Assembly (NCBI GenBank): GCA_016124945.1 | Contig: WGMT01000027.1 | Span: forward strand, 62,001-126,000 | Direction of reading: 5' to 3' | Source of the DNA: a bacterium | GTDB lineage: Bacteria > Chloroflexota > Anaerolineae > Caldilineales > Caldilineaceae | Length of the DNA: 64,000 nt | Shown here: piece by piece, positions 1 to 11,449 of the stretch | How positions within the stretch are numbered: position 1 is the first letter of the stretch | Layout of the letters: each line of letters begins with the position of its first letter | The notes under the pieces: model-generated | Seen by the model: only the letters and a program-made list of their open reading frames with translations | The model's database searches: none | Told to the model about the DNA's origin: nothing | Made by a program: the position numbers and the translations under genes

Positions 1-3000
1 CCCCATCGACGTCTCTGTGCTCACCACGGTGATCAACAGCGGCAACGGTCCCCTGAGCAACCCGGCCCAACCCCTCGGCCCCAACCCGGTCGTCTCTGGG
101 GAAAGCTACCGCTTCTTCGTCGAAATCGAGAACCTGGATCAGGTCAACGCCGCCAGCGGCGTCATCGTACATGACACGCTGATCGGCCTTTCCGCCGCCA
201 CCCTCACCGAGCTTTTGCCCGCTGTGGGTTGGGCCTGTTCGTTTGGGGGCGGCCAACTGCTCTGTTCGTACACCGGCGACCTGCTGGGCAACGGTTCGCC
301 CACGCCGGTCGCCGAAGTGGAGATCATCATCGACGCCGCGCAGCCCGGCGGCGTCATCTCGCACTACCTCCAGGCGTCGACGCTCAACCCCGACGTGGAT
401 CTGAGCAACAACGCCTGTGATCTCAACGCCGCCACTGTAGACACCGCCGACGATTGTGTAACCTTCACGGTTGAGACGGAAGCCACCTTGAGCCTCGAAG
501 TCGGCGACCTCAACGAGCCGCTCATCGCCGGCGGCGACGCCGTGATCTACCCCGTCGTCGTCTCCAACAGTGGACCGTCCGCCGCGGCCAACGTGGCGGT
601 GAGCGCTGCCGTGCCCGCTGATCTCGTCCTCGTCTCCCTCAGCGCCGGGGACGTGATGACCTGTACCCACAACATCGCCACGGGGACAGGCGCGTGTACG
701 ATCCCCACCATCCCTGCCGGGGACGCCGTCACCTTTTACGCCGCGGTGCGCGCCGCTTCGGCTGCCGCCACAGGGACGGTCAACGCGCTCAGCGTCGAGG
801 TCACCACGGCGGACAACACCACCTTCAACCAGCCCAGCATCGTGGAAGAGACCCGTGTCGACGCCGTCGCCGATCTGTCTGTCACCCAAAATGGCCCACT
901 GCGCGTGACGGTGGGCGGCAACGCCGTCTACACCCTCACCATCGCCAACAACGGCCCGTCCGACATCGCCGGGGTGGTGGTCACCGACACCCTGCCCGCG
1001 CAGATGACCTTCGTCTCCGCCGTGGGCGCGACCTGTAGCGCCACGGGCCGCGTCGTCACCTGTAGCCCCTTCGATCTGGCGGCAGGCGCGTCGCAACAGG
1101 TGATCGTCACCGCCGCTGTGGACGCTTCCGTCTGCTACGCAGGCAGCGTCACCAACAACGTCGTCATCGGCCCGGATCGCTATGTCACCGACGTGAACTA
1201 CCCCGTCCTCACCCTGCCGCTGCCCGACGCCGCCAACAACCAGGCGCAGTGGACACACGAGATCGCATCCGCCGCCAACCTCTCGGTGACAAAGAGCGTG
1301 GTCAACAGCCCGGTCAACGCCGGGGACGTGGTGGAATTTGCGATTCAGGTGACCAACAGCGGCCCCGGCTGCGCCCCCAACGTCTTTGTGTTGGATGAAC
1401 TCAACAGCAACGACAACCCAGACGGCCTGGAACAGGTGGAATATTACGCCTTCCAGAGTACCCAGGGCGACAACGGCGGCCTCTTTAGCGGCTGGTACTA
1501 CGTCTGCACCAGCGGCATCTGTGGCCGTGGCACCCCCATGCCCGCGGGGACAACCGACACCATCCAGCTTTTTGCCCGCGTCCCCGCCGACACGCCCGCC
1601 GGCAACTACACCAACTGGGTGAACGTCTTCAGCACCGACGCGCCCGGCCCCAATGATACGCCGGTGGAAGACGCCTCCGCCCAATGGACAGTCACCGCCG
1701 ATGCCGACCTCTCCATCGCCAAGACGCTGCTCACACCGGGGACAGTCGCGCCGGGTGGGCTGCTCCAATACGAAATCGTCGTCACCAACAACGGGCCGTC
1801 CGTGGCCACGGGTATCAACGTCACCGACACACTCAGCGCCGGTTTCCCGGCGGGGACACAGATCGTGGCGGCCAGCCCCGAGTGCACCGGCGCACCTGCC
1901 ACGCAGATCACTTGCGCTGTGGAAAACCTGTGGCCGGGTCAACGGCTCGACTTTCTGGTAATGGTGCAGGCGGGGCTGAACGTCGCCGGCGGCGCAACCA
2001 TCGAAAATTGTGCCGCCGTCAACGATCTGCCCGGCGGTGTCAACAACGCCTGCGCCGCCGCCGCCACCGTGGGCAACTCGCCGCTGCCCAACGCCAACCT
2101 GGAGATCGTCAGCATGTCCTGTTCGCCGGTGTTGCCCGGCAGCAGCACTGCCACAACCGCCTGCACGGTGATCGTCACCAACAGTGGACCGGGCACCGCC
2201 GCCAATGTCACGTTGGCGCAGCGTCTGATCAACCTCATCCCCCAGGGGACATCGCTTAGCTTCGCCACAACGCAACAGGGCGTCAACCCCAACACGCTGT
2301 GGAACTGTGCCGCCGGTTTGACCTGTAGCCGCACCGCACCCATGGCCCCCGGCGCAGTGGACACACTCACCTTCAACTTCCGCACCCTGCCCGACGCCCA
2401 TCTCAACGCCTTCGGCCAGCCAATCCAGGTGCAGGCTGCGGTCACATCGTCGAATCCTGACACAAGCCTGTTCGACAACCGCGCCACCGTCTCGCCCAGC
2501 GTTGAGCCCAGCGCCGACCTGCGCGTGGACAAAGTCGCACTCAGCCAGAACCCTGCGCCGGGCGGCACCGTCCTCTTTGCCGTCACCGTCTACAACGACG
2601 GCTTTTCCGACGTTGACGGTATCGCCATCGACGATCTGATCACCAGCGGCAACGCCACCATCCTCAACATCACGCCCGCGGGGACGGTCTACATCGCCGC
2701 CGGTGCGTCGCAGCAGTTCCTGGTGACGGCGCAGATCGACGACACCGCCACACCCGGCGACACCGTCACCAACCAGGTGACGGTCAACACCAGCGGCGTG
2801 ATCGATGGCCTCTCCACGCTGGCGACGGCCACCGGCTACAACGGCGCCATCAACAACGTCCTCACCGACACGGTTTCCGTCACCGTGGGCGGCGCACTGC
2901 CCGCCGCCGACATTAGCGTCAGCAACGGCATCGTCCACAACACCAGTCCGATTGTGGCGGGTGGCCTCTACTCGTTCACCGTCAGCGTCAGCAACCTTGG

Positions 3001-6000
3001 CCCGGCGCAGGCGCAGGGTGTGGTCGTCCACGACTTGCTGCTCAACCTGCCCGGCGCGCAGATCGTCGACGTGGTCACAGCGCCCAACTGGCTGTGCAGC
3101 GGCGCGTTGACCTGTACACGTAGCGGCCCCATGCCTGTGGCGTCTGAAACCGTCGCCACTGTCACCGTGACCATCCCGGCATCGACACCCGCCGGCGCCT
3201 ACCTTCATCGCCTGGCCGCTTCGGCAGACAGCCCCGATCCTGTGCCTGCCAACAACAGCAGCGAGATCTTCAGCTTCAGCGTCACCACGCAGACGTCGCT
3301 CTCGCTCAACGTGGACGATGTCAACGCTATCCTCACCGCCGGGGACGCGCCCACGCGCCACCCCATCCAGGTGACCAACGACGGCCCGTCCGACGCCGCC
3401 AACGTCGGGGTGACGGTGACGTTGCCGCCGGGATTTGTGCTCTCGGCGTTACAGGGCGAACTGCCCATCTTCTGTAACCTGGGCGCAGCCGGCTGCACCA
3501 TTCCCACCATCCCCGCCGGGAGTTCACGCACCATTTACGCCGACGTGGCCGCCCTCTCCTCGGCACTGCCCGCCGTTGACACGCCGATTCTCGAAGCCTG
3601 TATCGGCAGCACAGAGATCTGTGACACCGAAAACGGTGACGTCGTCACCCGCGCCGATCTGCTCCTGGACAAGCGCGCCACCGCCACCGTCAACGCCGGT
3701 GACACCATCACCTACACCATCGACGTGCTCAACCTCGGCCCGTCCGACGCCCAGAACGTACAGGTAATCGACACCCTGCCCACAGGCGTCACGCTGGAAA
3801 GTGCAGGCGCGTGTACGGAAAATGGGGGCGTCATCACCTGCCCGGCAACCACCCTGGCCGCGGGGGCGTCGCAAAGTTATAGCATCCTCGTGCGGACGGA
3901 TGCCGCCGCGCAGCCGGGGAGCAGCCTCGAAAACGTGGCCGTCGTCAGCAGCAGCACCGCCGATCTCAACACCCTCAACAACCAGGACGGCGCCGACACC
4001 AGCATCGTCGGCCTGGCCGCACTCTCGTTGACCAAAACCGCGGGCGCGGCCACCGTCAACGCCGGCGAAAGCGTCACCTTCGACATCGTCGTCGCCAACG
4101 CCGGTCCATCCACCGCCGCCAACGTCACCGTCGAAGACGCCCTGCCTGTGGGCCTCACGCTGGTCGAAGCGTCCGTTGACCTGGGCAACGGACCGCAGCC
4201 CTGTGGCGGCGTCCTCTGTGGTGTGGGTGATCTGGCGTCGGGCACATCGGCCACGGTGCGCATCACCGCGCTTGCCGCCGCCGACCTCGCCGCGGGGACG
4301 GTTCTCACGAATGTGGCGCAGGTGCGTAGCGCCACCGCCGAAGCCGACCTGGCCGACAACCGTGCCCAAGCCGCCGTCACCGTGACGACGCTGGCGCAGA
4401 TCACACTGAACAAAGAAGACCTGCTCGATCCCGTCGTCGTCAACGACCTCGCCGGTGTGGACGATCTGGCCTACATCGTCACCGTTGCCAACGTTGGCCC
4501 ATCCGCCGCCGCCGCCGTCCAGGTGACGGACACCCTGCCCGCCGGTGTGGTGGGGCGGGCGTTCGTCTTCTCTTCGTCGTGGGCGGGCGCGCAACCCGGT
4601 GGACAACTGGGCACATGCAGCGGCGCGGGTGAACTGGTCTGCGATCTGGGCGCCATCCCCGCGGGCGAACAGGTACAGATCTACGTCACCGCCGACGTGC
4701 AAGACCCGCTCCTGTGCGGCACAGAAGTGACCAACCAGGCCGCGGCAAGCTGGAGCGACAGCCGCGGCGCAATCGCCGCCACGCCGGTTACCGCCGGCAC
4801 CGGCCTGCTCTGCCAGAGCGGCGTCAGCGTCCAGAAAAGTGGCCCCGATACCGTCTCTTTGGGCGAGTCGGCCACCTACGTGATCACCGTCACCAACAGC
4901 GGACGATTGGCGCTGCTCGCCGGCCAGTTGACCCTCTCGGATCTGACCCCGCCGGGCCTCACCTTCGAGGGCATCACCGCCCAGAGCGGCACGTGTGCCT
5001 TCTCGGGCGCGTCACCGTGGACGAACAGCGCCACCCTCGCCGCCGGAGAGAGTTGCAGCGTTGCCCTCGAATACACCGTCAACGCCGCCGCCTGTCCGGT
5101 GGGTGTCCTCTTGAACCGGGCGCAGGTGAGTACCCAGTTCGGCGACAGCGATCAGGACATTGTCCTCACCACTGTGGCGTGTGACACCGTCCTCGACATC
5201 AGCCTCACACCCGACTTCTTCCCCGATGAGTTGGTGGCGGGCAACATCGTCGATTTCCTGATCACCGTGGCGAATCTAGGCGACGTCACCGCCTTCGATG
5301 TGGAATTGACGGGCAACGTCTTCTTCCCGCTGTTCGGGGCGCGTATTGTCGACTTCTTCCCGCAAGGCGCGTTCAGTGCCGGGGAATGTACCAACAACGG
5401 TTTCTGCAACCTGGGCGATCTGCCCGCGGGTGAAGAGATCACCGTGGTTGCGTCGGTGGAGATCGACAGCGATCAGGCGCTCTTCTTTGCCAACACACTT
5501 GTCAAAGACGCCTGTGCCGAAGCGAACAACGCCGAACGCATCTGCCTCGCCGATGTTGAACAGCGCTTCGACGAACCGATCCTCAGCGACGTGGAACTGG
5601 ATATCTTCAAGCAGGTGCTCTTCGACCCGATTGTGGTGAGCGGCGGCAGCGTCTCCGCCGACGGTTTCTACATCCTCGAAGTGGCCAACGACGGTCCTTC
5701 CGACGCCTTCGGCGTGGTGATCAGCGACACCCTGCCCGTGGGCATGGTGGTAAGCGACGAACCGCTGCTCACCACCTCGTTCGGCTACGGCCCCGTCTTC
5801 TTCGACTGTAGTTTGAACGGCGACGGCATCGGTGACAGCGTTGGCTCGAATCAGCTTCTCTGTCTGCTCGATAGCCCGCTGCCCGCCGGGGAGACGGTAC
5901 AGATCCTGGTGCCGGTGGGCTTTGCGCCTGCCACCGCCGCCAATTTCTGTGTCGAGCCCAACAACAGCTTCACCAATGTGGCCGAAGTGCAGTGGTTCGA

Positions 6001-9000
6001 TGACATTGACGGCGAACAGAGCTTCCTCAGCAATGAGGTGACAAGCAACTTCGTCTGCCGCGGCGACGTGGACGTGATCAAGTCCGGCCCCGCCGTGGTC
6101 ACCTACGCCGAAGCCGCCGCCGGCTTCACCTATGCCGTCACCGTGCAGAACACCGGCCCCTCGCCGATTGTGGCAGGCGCGCTCACCGTCACCGATACGC
6201 TGCCCGCCGCTCTCTTCTTCGACGCCGCGGCATTTGCCGCCGCAACGGTGGACGGCGGCGCGTGCGTCTTTGCAACGGGGGCGCAGACCGGCGACAGCGT
6301 GATTGTCTTTACCAACGGCGCGCCGTTGGGCGCGGGCGAAAGCTGCACCGTCACCTTTGGCGTCACCACAGCGCCCAATGGGCAGTCGCCCGCCGAGTCG
6401 CTCTTCGCCGCCGGGGATCTCTTCAACGTGGCGACGGTGGCCTACGGCAATGACAGGGCCCAGGCGGTTTGGCAGACGCAGATCGACTTCTCCACACAGT
6501 TGACGGTGACCAAAGCCGCGCTGACACCGGTGGTGGCCGGGCAGGAGGCGATCTTCGAGATTGTCATCACCAACACCGGCGACGCCCCCGCCTTCGATCT
6601 GCTCCTCATCGACAACGTCAATGCGCGCAGCCCCGTGGATCTGTTGGGCGCGCGCATTGTGAATATGAGCATTTTGGGCCAACCTGCCGGCCTGTGTAGC
6701 GACGGCGGCCTCTGCCGAATCGACCAATTGGCGGCGCAAGAGAGCGTCACCGTCCTGGCGACGGTGCTGGTCGACGCCGACAGCATGAGCAGCGAAGTAC
6801 GCCAGCAGGCGTGTATCGCCGCCGCCAATGCCGAAACCACCTGCGCCGCAGTGACAGCCGAGATCGAGCGCGTCACCGACGTGCGCATCCGCAAGGACGA
6901 TCTGGGCAATCTCCTCGTGGCGGGGGGCGCGCCGGTGCAGTACATCATCACCGTCTGGAACGAGGACGGACCGTCCACCGCCTACGACGTGGTGGTGCGC
7001 GACGACATGTTCCCTGGCTTCGTCCTTGTGGGCGATCTGGAGCCGGGCAACCAGCGCATCGACTGCCCCGACATCCCCGGCGCAGGGGACAACGTCTGCA
7101 TCATCCGCGCCCTGCGCCCCGGCGACTCGGTGGAACTCTACGCCACCGTCGCCGCCGTCGCCGATGCCGTTGACGCCGTGGAAACGCCGGTGAACCAGGC
7201 CTGTATCGTGGAAATCGACGGCGTGCCCCTGGCCGAACCCGTGTGCGACACCGAAAGTACCAACGTTGTCACCCAGGCCGATCTGGCGCTTGTGAAGAAC
7301 GCCCCCGCCACCGTCGGCGCAGGTGACCTCATTACCTACACCATCGACGTCTCGAACCTGGGGCCGTCGCTGGCGCAGAATGTCTCGGTGGCCGATGTCC
7401 TGCCTGCCGGGCTTGCGTTGATTTCAGTCTCGGCCAGCCAGGGCGGATGCAACAGCCTGCCCTGTGTGCTGGGGACAATGCCGGTGGGGAGCAGCGCCGT
7501 GGTCACCATCCTGGCCAGGGTGGCCGGCGACGCGCTGGTGGGCAGCAGCATCGAAAATGTGGCGACGGTGAGTGCATCCACCACCGATCCCAACCCCACC
7601 AACGACAGCGACGACGCCGACACCAGCATTGTCACCGTGGCCGATCTGAGCATCACCAAGCAGACGGCGGTGGTGACGGCGACGGCAGGCCTGCCCATCA
7701 CCTACACGGTTGTGGTGCGCAACGCCGGGCCGGGACGGGCACGCAATGTGACCGTGCAAGACGCCCTGCCCCCGGGCATGACGCTACTTTCGGCCACGGT
7801 GACGCCGCCGCAGGGGGATCCCTTCCTCTGCGCGGGGACGCTCTGCGCCGTGGGTGATCTGGATGCCGGTGAAAGCGCCACCATCACGCTGATTGCCCGT
7901 GTTGATCCTGCCTACAACGGCGCAACCATCACCAACCGGGCCACGGTGACAAGCCTGGCCTTTGACCCCGCGCCGGCGGACAACGATTCCGGCCCCGTCA
8001 CCACGCCGGTGACACAGCAGGCCGACCTGACAATTGCCAAGCGCAGCCTGCCTGATGTGGCGGTGCCGGGCGAGCGGCTCACCTACGAGATCACGGTGCG
8101 CAACGTCGGTCCGTCCGATGCGGCGGGGGTGACGGTGGACGATCTCCTGCCCGTGGGCTTTACGCCGCTGACGGTGCGCAGCAGTCAGGCCGGGTGTAGC
8201 AGCCTGCCCTGTACGCTGGGGACGATCCCCGCCGGCGCGTCGGCGTCGGTGACAGTGGTGGGCGCGGTGGAGGCGTCGTTGGTGGATGCGCTGGTCAACA
8301 CCGCCGCGGTGACGGCGCAGACGTCGCTGGTGAACACGGCGGACGACAGCGTCACCCTCAGCACGCCCATCTCCGCCCTGGCCGATCTCTACATACAGAA
8401 GTTCGGCACACCTACGGTCAACGCTGGTGAGGCCATCGCCTACACCCTCCGTGTGGTGAACCAGGGGCCCAGCGACGCCCAAAATGTGCAGGTAATCGAC
8501 AGCCTGCCCCCTGGCGTCAACGTAACTGGCGATGGCGGCTGTACCCTGGCCGACGGCGCGCTGACCTGCGTCCTCGGCACAGTGGCGGCAGGGCAGACAG
8601 CGCAGATCGATCTCTCTGCGACGGCGGCCATCACACTGTGGCCGGGGACACGCCTGGAAAATCGCGCCACAGTGACATCGTCCACCCCGGATCGTACCCA
8701 GGCCGACAACGTGGCCGTGGCCGCCACCAACATTGTGGGCGCGGCCGATCTGAGCCTTTCCCAAAGTGGGCCGGGGACGGTTGTGGCCGGTACAGAGATT
8801 CAATACACCATCGTCGTCACCAACAACGGCCCGTCGCTGGCGCGTGGCGTCGACGTAAGGGATTCCCTGCCGTCGGGGCTGACGCTGCTCGAGGCGACGA
8901 TCCAGCGCAGCGGACGCAGCCTGCAACTGTGCGGCGGCACCGTCTGCCAACTGGGCGAAATGGTGCTGGGCGAAAGTGCTGTGGTGACGCTGCGGGCACT

Positions 9001-11440
9001 GGTGGGCCCGAACCTGCCCGCGGGGACGATACTCACCAATACGGCAACGACCTTCTCCGTCACCGAAGACGGCAACCCGGCCAACAACAGCGCAAGCGTT
9101 GAGACCGTGGTGATCACTTCTGCCGACATCCAAGTCTCTGTGCTGGATCTGAGCGATCCGGTGCAACCGACGGGTGGCTTTGTCTACGACATTTCGTTGA
9201 CCAACAACGGCCCGTCGATGGCGCGCGGCGTTGTCATCACCAGTGTGCTGGACAGCAACGTCACCTTTGCCTCCATCAGCCCACTCTGCCCATTTAACGA
9301 CGGCCTGCTGGTCTGTAATGTGGGCAACCTGGCCGTAGGCGGCAGGGTGCGCTTCCTCTTGGCCGTCGTCGCCGCGGACGTGCCCAACGGCACGCTGCTG
9401 GTCAACACGGTCACAGCGACGACCACCACCCCCGATCCGCTGCCCGAAAACAACACCGCCAGCGAGATCACCATAGTGCAGCTTGGGTTCGGCCCTAGTT
9501 CGGATATAGGCGTAAGCAAGTCGGCGTCGCAGCCGGTGGTGGATGCAGGCAGTCTGGTGACCTACACCATGGTGATCAGCAATGCGGGGCCGGCGGAAGC
9601 CGCCGATGTGAAGCTGATCGAGGTGATCCCGCCGGGGACGCGACTGGTGGGGATTCGGGTGAACAACCCGGCTTTTGCCAGCGCCACCTGTGCCCTCAGT
9701 GGCCTCTGCCTGTTGGGCAAGGTGCCTTTGGGCGTCAATGTCATCGTGACGGCGACGCTGTTGGTGGAGCGAAACTATGCCGACATCCTGGTCAACAACC
9801 TGGTGACGGTCATCTCTGATCAGATCGATCCACAGCCGCGCAACAACATCGCCGTTTCGGTGGTGGAGGTGATCCCCTTTGTGGCGCTACCCTCTGTGCG
9901 TATTGAGAAAGCGCTTTCGCCTACCGGCGCCGCCGTTAACGGCATCGTGCCTGTGGGTGAGCGCATCACCTTTACCATCGACATTGCCAACATCGGGGAA
10001 TTGCAGATCGTGGACATGCCGCTGTTCGACACCTACGATCCCACCAAACTCGTCTTTGTGCGGGCGTCGCCGCCGCCCAGCAACAGCTCGCTGGGCGTAA
10101 TACGTTGGGACAATCTATTGCCGGGTGTGGTGTCGTTGGCGCCGGGCGATTCGTTCCAGGTGATCACAGTCTTTGAAACGGTGGGCAGCAGCGCAACCTC
10201 TATAGACGGCGTCACCGAGAACATTGCCCTTGTCAACGCGGCTGAGGGGCAAAACGGCGAAACGGCCCCGGCCGTCAGCAGCGTGGCCACCGTCAAGATC
10301 ACCTCGCCCAGTGTGTCCATCCGCAAATCGGTGGATGCGTCGACGCCCACGGTGGTGCTGCCGGGCGATTTGATCACCTTCAGCATCACGGTGAGCAATA
10401 CCGGCGACACGCGCCTGACCACGATCCCCGTGGTCGACCGCTTTGACGACAACCACCTGGCTTTCGTTTCGGCAGAGATTGCGCCGACGGCGATCTTGGC
10501 CGAGGAAGTGCGCTGGGCCGATGTGGGCGATCTGGAAGCGGAGGAGACGCTGAGTTTCACCGTCACCTTCCGCCTGATCGCTGATGTGCCCTTCGTGAAC
10601 AATGTGGCGGCGCTGGGGGTTGTGCTTGACGCCAATGGCGACAGCGCCTTCGACAACTCGACCGGCCAGATGTTGGCAGAGGTGGGGGTGGCGCGCCTGG
10701 GCTTTGAACTTGATGCCCTGCCTGCGCCGGGCACAGAGATCCGCCCCGGCGATGTGATCACCTACTACCTGCGCCTGCACAACCGTGGCGGCATCCCCTT
10801 GAGCAACGCCACCCTGCTGACACAGGTGCCCGAGGGCACCACACTGCTGCGCTTCGACGAAGTGCCGTCGCCGCTGGGGGCCATGTCTGCGCCGTTGTCC
10901 ATCGTCCCTGCCACGGGCGATGGCACCGTCTACCAGTGGAAGTTCGCCATGTTAGAGGTGAACCAATCTTTCGAGACGCTGATGATTGTGCAGGTAGACA
11001 GAGAGAGCACACGCCAGGTGATCAGCATGGACGCCGTCTATGGCAGCGACGAAATTGCAACAGGGCAATCCAATGAGTTGACCCATCCGCTCAGCCCCAC
11101 GGCCATCACGCTGGACGCCTTCACCGTGGAGCAGACGGCGGACGGCGTCCTTGTGCGCTGGCAGACGGCGGCTGAGGTGAATTCGTGGGGCTTCTACGTG
11201 TTGCGCAGTGTCTACGGTGAAGGAGTGCCGGTGCGTGTCAACACCACGCTGATCCCCGCCACCGGCGCCGGATCGGCCTACGAATACGTCGACACCGGCG
11301 CCCTCGCCGGTATCAACGAAGGCATTGTCTACGAGTACTGGCTGCAAGAGGTGGAACTCGACGGCGATCTCATTGAGTATGGTCCCACCCTGATCGGGCA
11401 GGGGGTGGAACGGATCTTCCTGCCGACGGTAGCGCGGTGA
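1..11440 (+). CDS. Giant DUF11-repeat surface protein (5' partial)
   Basis: The reading frame is open from base 2 of the window, so the start lies upstream; at least 3,800 residues are visible. The protein is a long array of DUF11 (cell-surface Ig-like) units of about 110-130 residues. Each has the signature N-x-GPS-x-A-x-x-V, then D-x-LP-x-G, then a Cys-containing strand before an LG-x-L-x-x-G turn, then ITN-x-A-x-V. Two Cys per unit suggest disulfides in an extracellular stalk. The last 110 residues differ: a fibronectin-like module (WQTAAEVNSWGFYVLRS) and the terminal sequence ERIFLPTVAR. DUF11 arrays are known from secreted or cell-surface adhesive proteins; the exact function is unknown. 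The same C-terminal module and LP tail recur in the secreted protein at 42868-44457. Codon use is strongly GC-biased like most of the window. Confidence 0.93.
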   Translation, partial: PIDVSVLTTVINSGNGPLSNPAQPLGPNPVVSGESYRFFVEIENLDQVNAASGVIVHDTLIGLSAATLTELLPAVGWACSFGGGQLLCSYTGDLLGNGSPTPVAEVEIIIDAAQPGGVISHYLQASTLNPDVDLSNNACDLNAATVDTADDCVTFTVETEATLSLEVGDLNEPLIAGGDAVIYPVVVSNSGPSAAANVAVSAAVPADLVLVSLSAGDVMTCTHNIATGTGACTIPTIPAGDAVTFYAAVRAASAAATGTVNALSVEVTTADNTTFNQPSIVEETRVDAVADLSVTQNGPLRVTVGGNAVYTLTIANNGPSDIAGVVVTDTLPAQMTFVSAVGATCSATGRVVTCSPFDLAAGASQQVIVTAAVDASVCYAGSVTNNVVIGPDRYVTDVNYPVLTLPLPDAANNQAQWTHEIASAANLSVTKSVVNSPVNAGDVVEFAIQVTNSGPGCAPNVFVLDELNSNDNPDGLEQVEYYAFQSTQGDNGGLFSGWYYVCTSGICGRGTPMPAGTTDTIQLFARVPADTPAGNYTNWVNVFSTDAPGPNDTPVEDASAQWTVTADADLSIAKTLLTPGTVAPGGLLQYEIVVTNNGPSVATGINVTDTLSAGFPAGTQIVAASPECTGAPATQITCAVENLWPGQRLDFLVMVQAGLNVAGGATIENCAAVNDLPGGVNNACAAAATVGNSPLPNANLEIVSMSCSPVLPGSSTATTACTVIVTNSGPGTAANVTLAQRLINLIPQGTSLSFATTQQGVNPNTLWNCAAGLTCSRTAPMAPGAVDTLTFNFRTLPDAHLNAFGQPIQVQAAVTSSNPDTSLFDNRATVSPSVEPSADLRVDKVALSQNPAPGGTVLFAVTVYNDGFSDVDGIAIDDLITSGNATILNITPAGTVYIAAGASQQFLVTAQIDDTATPGDTVTNQVTVNTSGVIDGLSTLATATGYNGAINNVLTDTVSVTVGGALPAADISVSNGIVHNTSPIVAGGLYSFTVSVSNLGPAQAQGVVVHDLLLNLPGAQIVDVVTAPNWLCSGALTCTRSGPMPVASETVATVTVTIPASTPAGAYLHRLAASADSPDPVPANNSSEIFSFSVTTQTSLSLNVDDVNAILTAGDAPTRHPIQVTNDGPSDAANVGVTVTLPPGFVLSALQGELPIFCNLGAAGCTIPTIPAGSSRTIYADVAALSSALPAVDTPILEACIGSTEICDTENGDVVTRADLLLDKRATATVNAGDTITYTIDVLNLGPSDAQNVQVIDTLPTGVTLESAGACTENGGVITCPATTLAAGASQSYSILVRTDAAAQPGSSLENVAVVSSSTADLNTLNNQDGADTSIVGLAALSLTKTAGAATVNAGESVTFDIVVANAGPSTAANVTVEDALPVGLTLVEASVDLGNGPQPCGGVLCGVGDLASGTSATVRITALAAADLAAGTVLTNVAQVRSATAEADLADNRAQAAVTVTTLAQITLNKEDLLDPVVVNDLAGVDDLAYIVTVANVGPSAAAAVQVTDTLPAGVVGRAFVFSSSWAGAQPGGQLGTCSGAGELVCDLGAIPAGEQVQIYVTADVQDPLLCGTEVTNQAAASWSDSRGAIAATPVTAGTGLLCQSGVSVQKSGPDTVSLGESATYVITVTNSGRLALLAGQLTLSDLTPPGLTFEGITAQSGTCAFSGASPWTNSATLAAGESCSVALEYTVNAAACPVGVLLNRAQVSTQFGDSDQDIVLTTVACDTVLDISLTPDFFPDELVAGNIVDFLITVANLGDVTAFDVELTGNVFFPLFGARIVDFFPQGAFSAGECTNNGFCNLGDLPAGEEITVVASVEIDSDQALFFANTLVKDACAEANNAERICLADVEQRFDEPILSDVELDIFKQVLFDPIVVSGGSVSADGFYILEVANDGPSDAFGVVISDTLPVGMVVSDEPLLTTSFGYGPVFFDCSLNGDGIGDSVGSNQLLCLLDSPLPAGETVQILVPVGFAPATAANFCVEPNNSFTNVAEVQWFDDIDGEQSFLSNEVTSNFVCRGDVDVIKSGPAVVTYAEAAAGFTYAVTVQNTGPSPIVAGALTVTDTLPAALFFDAAAFAAATVDGGACVFATGAQTGDSVIVFTNGAPLGAGESCTVTFGVTTAPNGQSPAESLFAAGDLFNVATVAYGNDRAQAVWQTQIDFSTQLTVTKAALTPVVAGQEAIFEIVITNTGDAPAFDLLLIDNVNARSPVDLLGARIVNMSILGQPAGLCSDGGLCRIDQLAAQESVTVLATVLVDADSMSSEVRQQACIAAANAETTCAAVTAEIERVTDVRIRKDDLGNLLVAGGAPVQYIITVWNEDGPSTAYDVVVRDDMFPGFVLVGDLEPGNQRIDCPDIPGAGDNVCIIRALRPGDSVELYATVAAVADAVDAVETPVNQACIVEIDGVPLAEPVCDTESTNVVTQADLALVKNAPATVGAGDLITYTIDVSNLGPSLAQNVSVADVLPAGLALISVSASQGGCNSLPCVLGTMPVGSSAVVTILARVAGDALVGSSIENVATVSASTTDPNPTNDSDDADTSIVTVADLSITKQTAVVTATAGLPITYTVVVRNAGPGRARNVTVQDALPPGMTLLSATVTPPQGDPFLCAGTLCAVGDLDAGESATITLIARVDPAYNGATITNRATVTSLAFDPAPADNDSGPVTTPVTQQADLTIAKRSLPDVAVPGERLTYEITVRNVGPSDAAGVTVDDLLPVGFTPLTVRSSQAGCSSLPCTLGTIPAGASASVTVVGAVEASLVDALVNTAAVTAQTSLVNTADDSVTLSTPISALADLYIQKFGTPTVNAGEAIAYTLRVVNQGPSDAQNVQVIDSLPPGVNVTGDGGCTLADGALTCVLGTVAAGQTAQIDLSATAAITLWPGTRLENRATVTSSTPDRTQADNVAVAATNIVGAADLSLSQSGPGTVVAGTEIQYTIVVTNNGPSLARGVDVRDSLPSGLTLLEATIQRSGRSLQLCGGTVCQLGEMVLGESAVVTLRALVGPNLPAGTILTNTATTFSVTEDGNPANNSASVETVVITSADIQVSVLDLSDPVQPTGGFVYDISLTNNGPSMARGVVITSVLDSNVTFASISPLCPFNDGLLVCNVGNLAVGGRVRFLLAVVAADVPNGTLLVNTVTATTTTPDPLPENNTASEITIVQLGFGPSSDIGVSKSASQPVVDAGSLVTYTMVISNAGPAEAADVKLIEVIPPGTRLVGIRVNNPAFASATCALSGLCLLGKVPLGVNVIVTATLLVERNYADILVNNLVTVISDQIDPQPRNNIAVSVVEVIPFVALPSVRIEKALSPTGAAVNGIVPVGERITFTIDIANIGELQIVDMPLFDTYDPTKLVFVRASPPPSNSSLGVIRWDNLLPGVVSLAPGDSFQVITVFETVGSSATSIDGVTENIALVNAAEGQNGETAPAVSSVATVKITSPSVSIRKSVDASTPTVVLPGDLITFSITVSNTGDTRLTTIPVVDRFDDNHLAFVSAEIAPTAILAEEVRWADVGDLEAEETLSFTVTFRLIADVPFVNNVAALGVVLDANGDSAFDNSTGQMLAEVGVARLGFELDALPAPGTEIRPGDVITYYLRLHNRGGIPLSNATLLTQVPEGTTLLRFDEVPSPLGAMSAPLSIVPATGDGTVYQWKFAMLEVNQSFETLMIVQVDRESTRQVISMDAVYGSDEIATGQSNELTHPLSPTAITLDAFTVEQTADGVLVRWQTAAEVNSWGFYVLRSVYGEGVPVRVNTTLIPATGAGSAYEYVDTGALAGINEGIVYEYWLQEVELDGDLIEYGPTLIGQGVERIFLPTVAR

Positions 11441-11449
11441 TTGTGGGGG

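Noticed and set aside
5276..6739. Minus-strand open frame of nearly 500 codons inside the DUF11 gene
   Set aside because: It is the reverse side of a repetitive GC-rich gene; the composition is typical of antisense frames and no family is recognisable.
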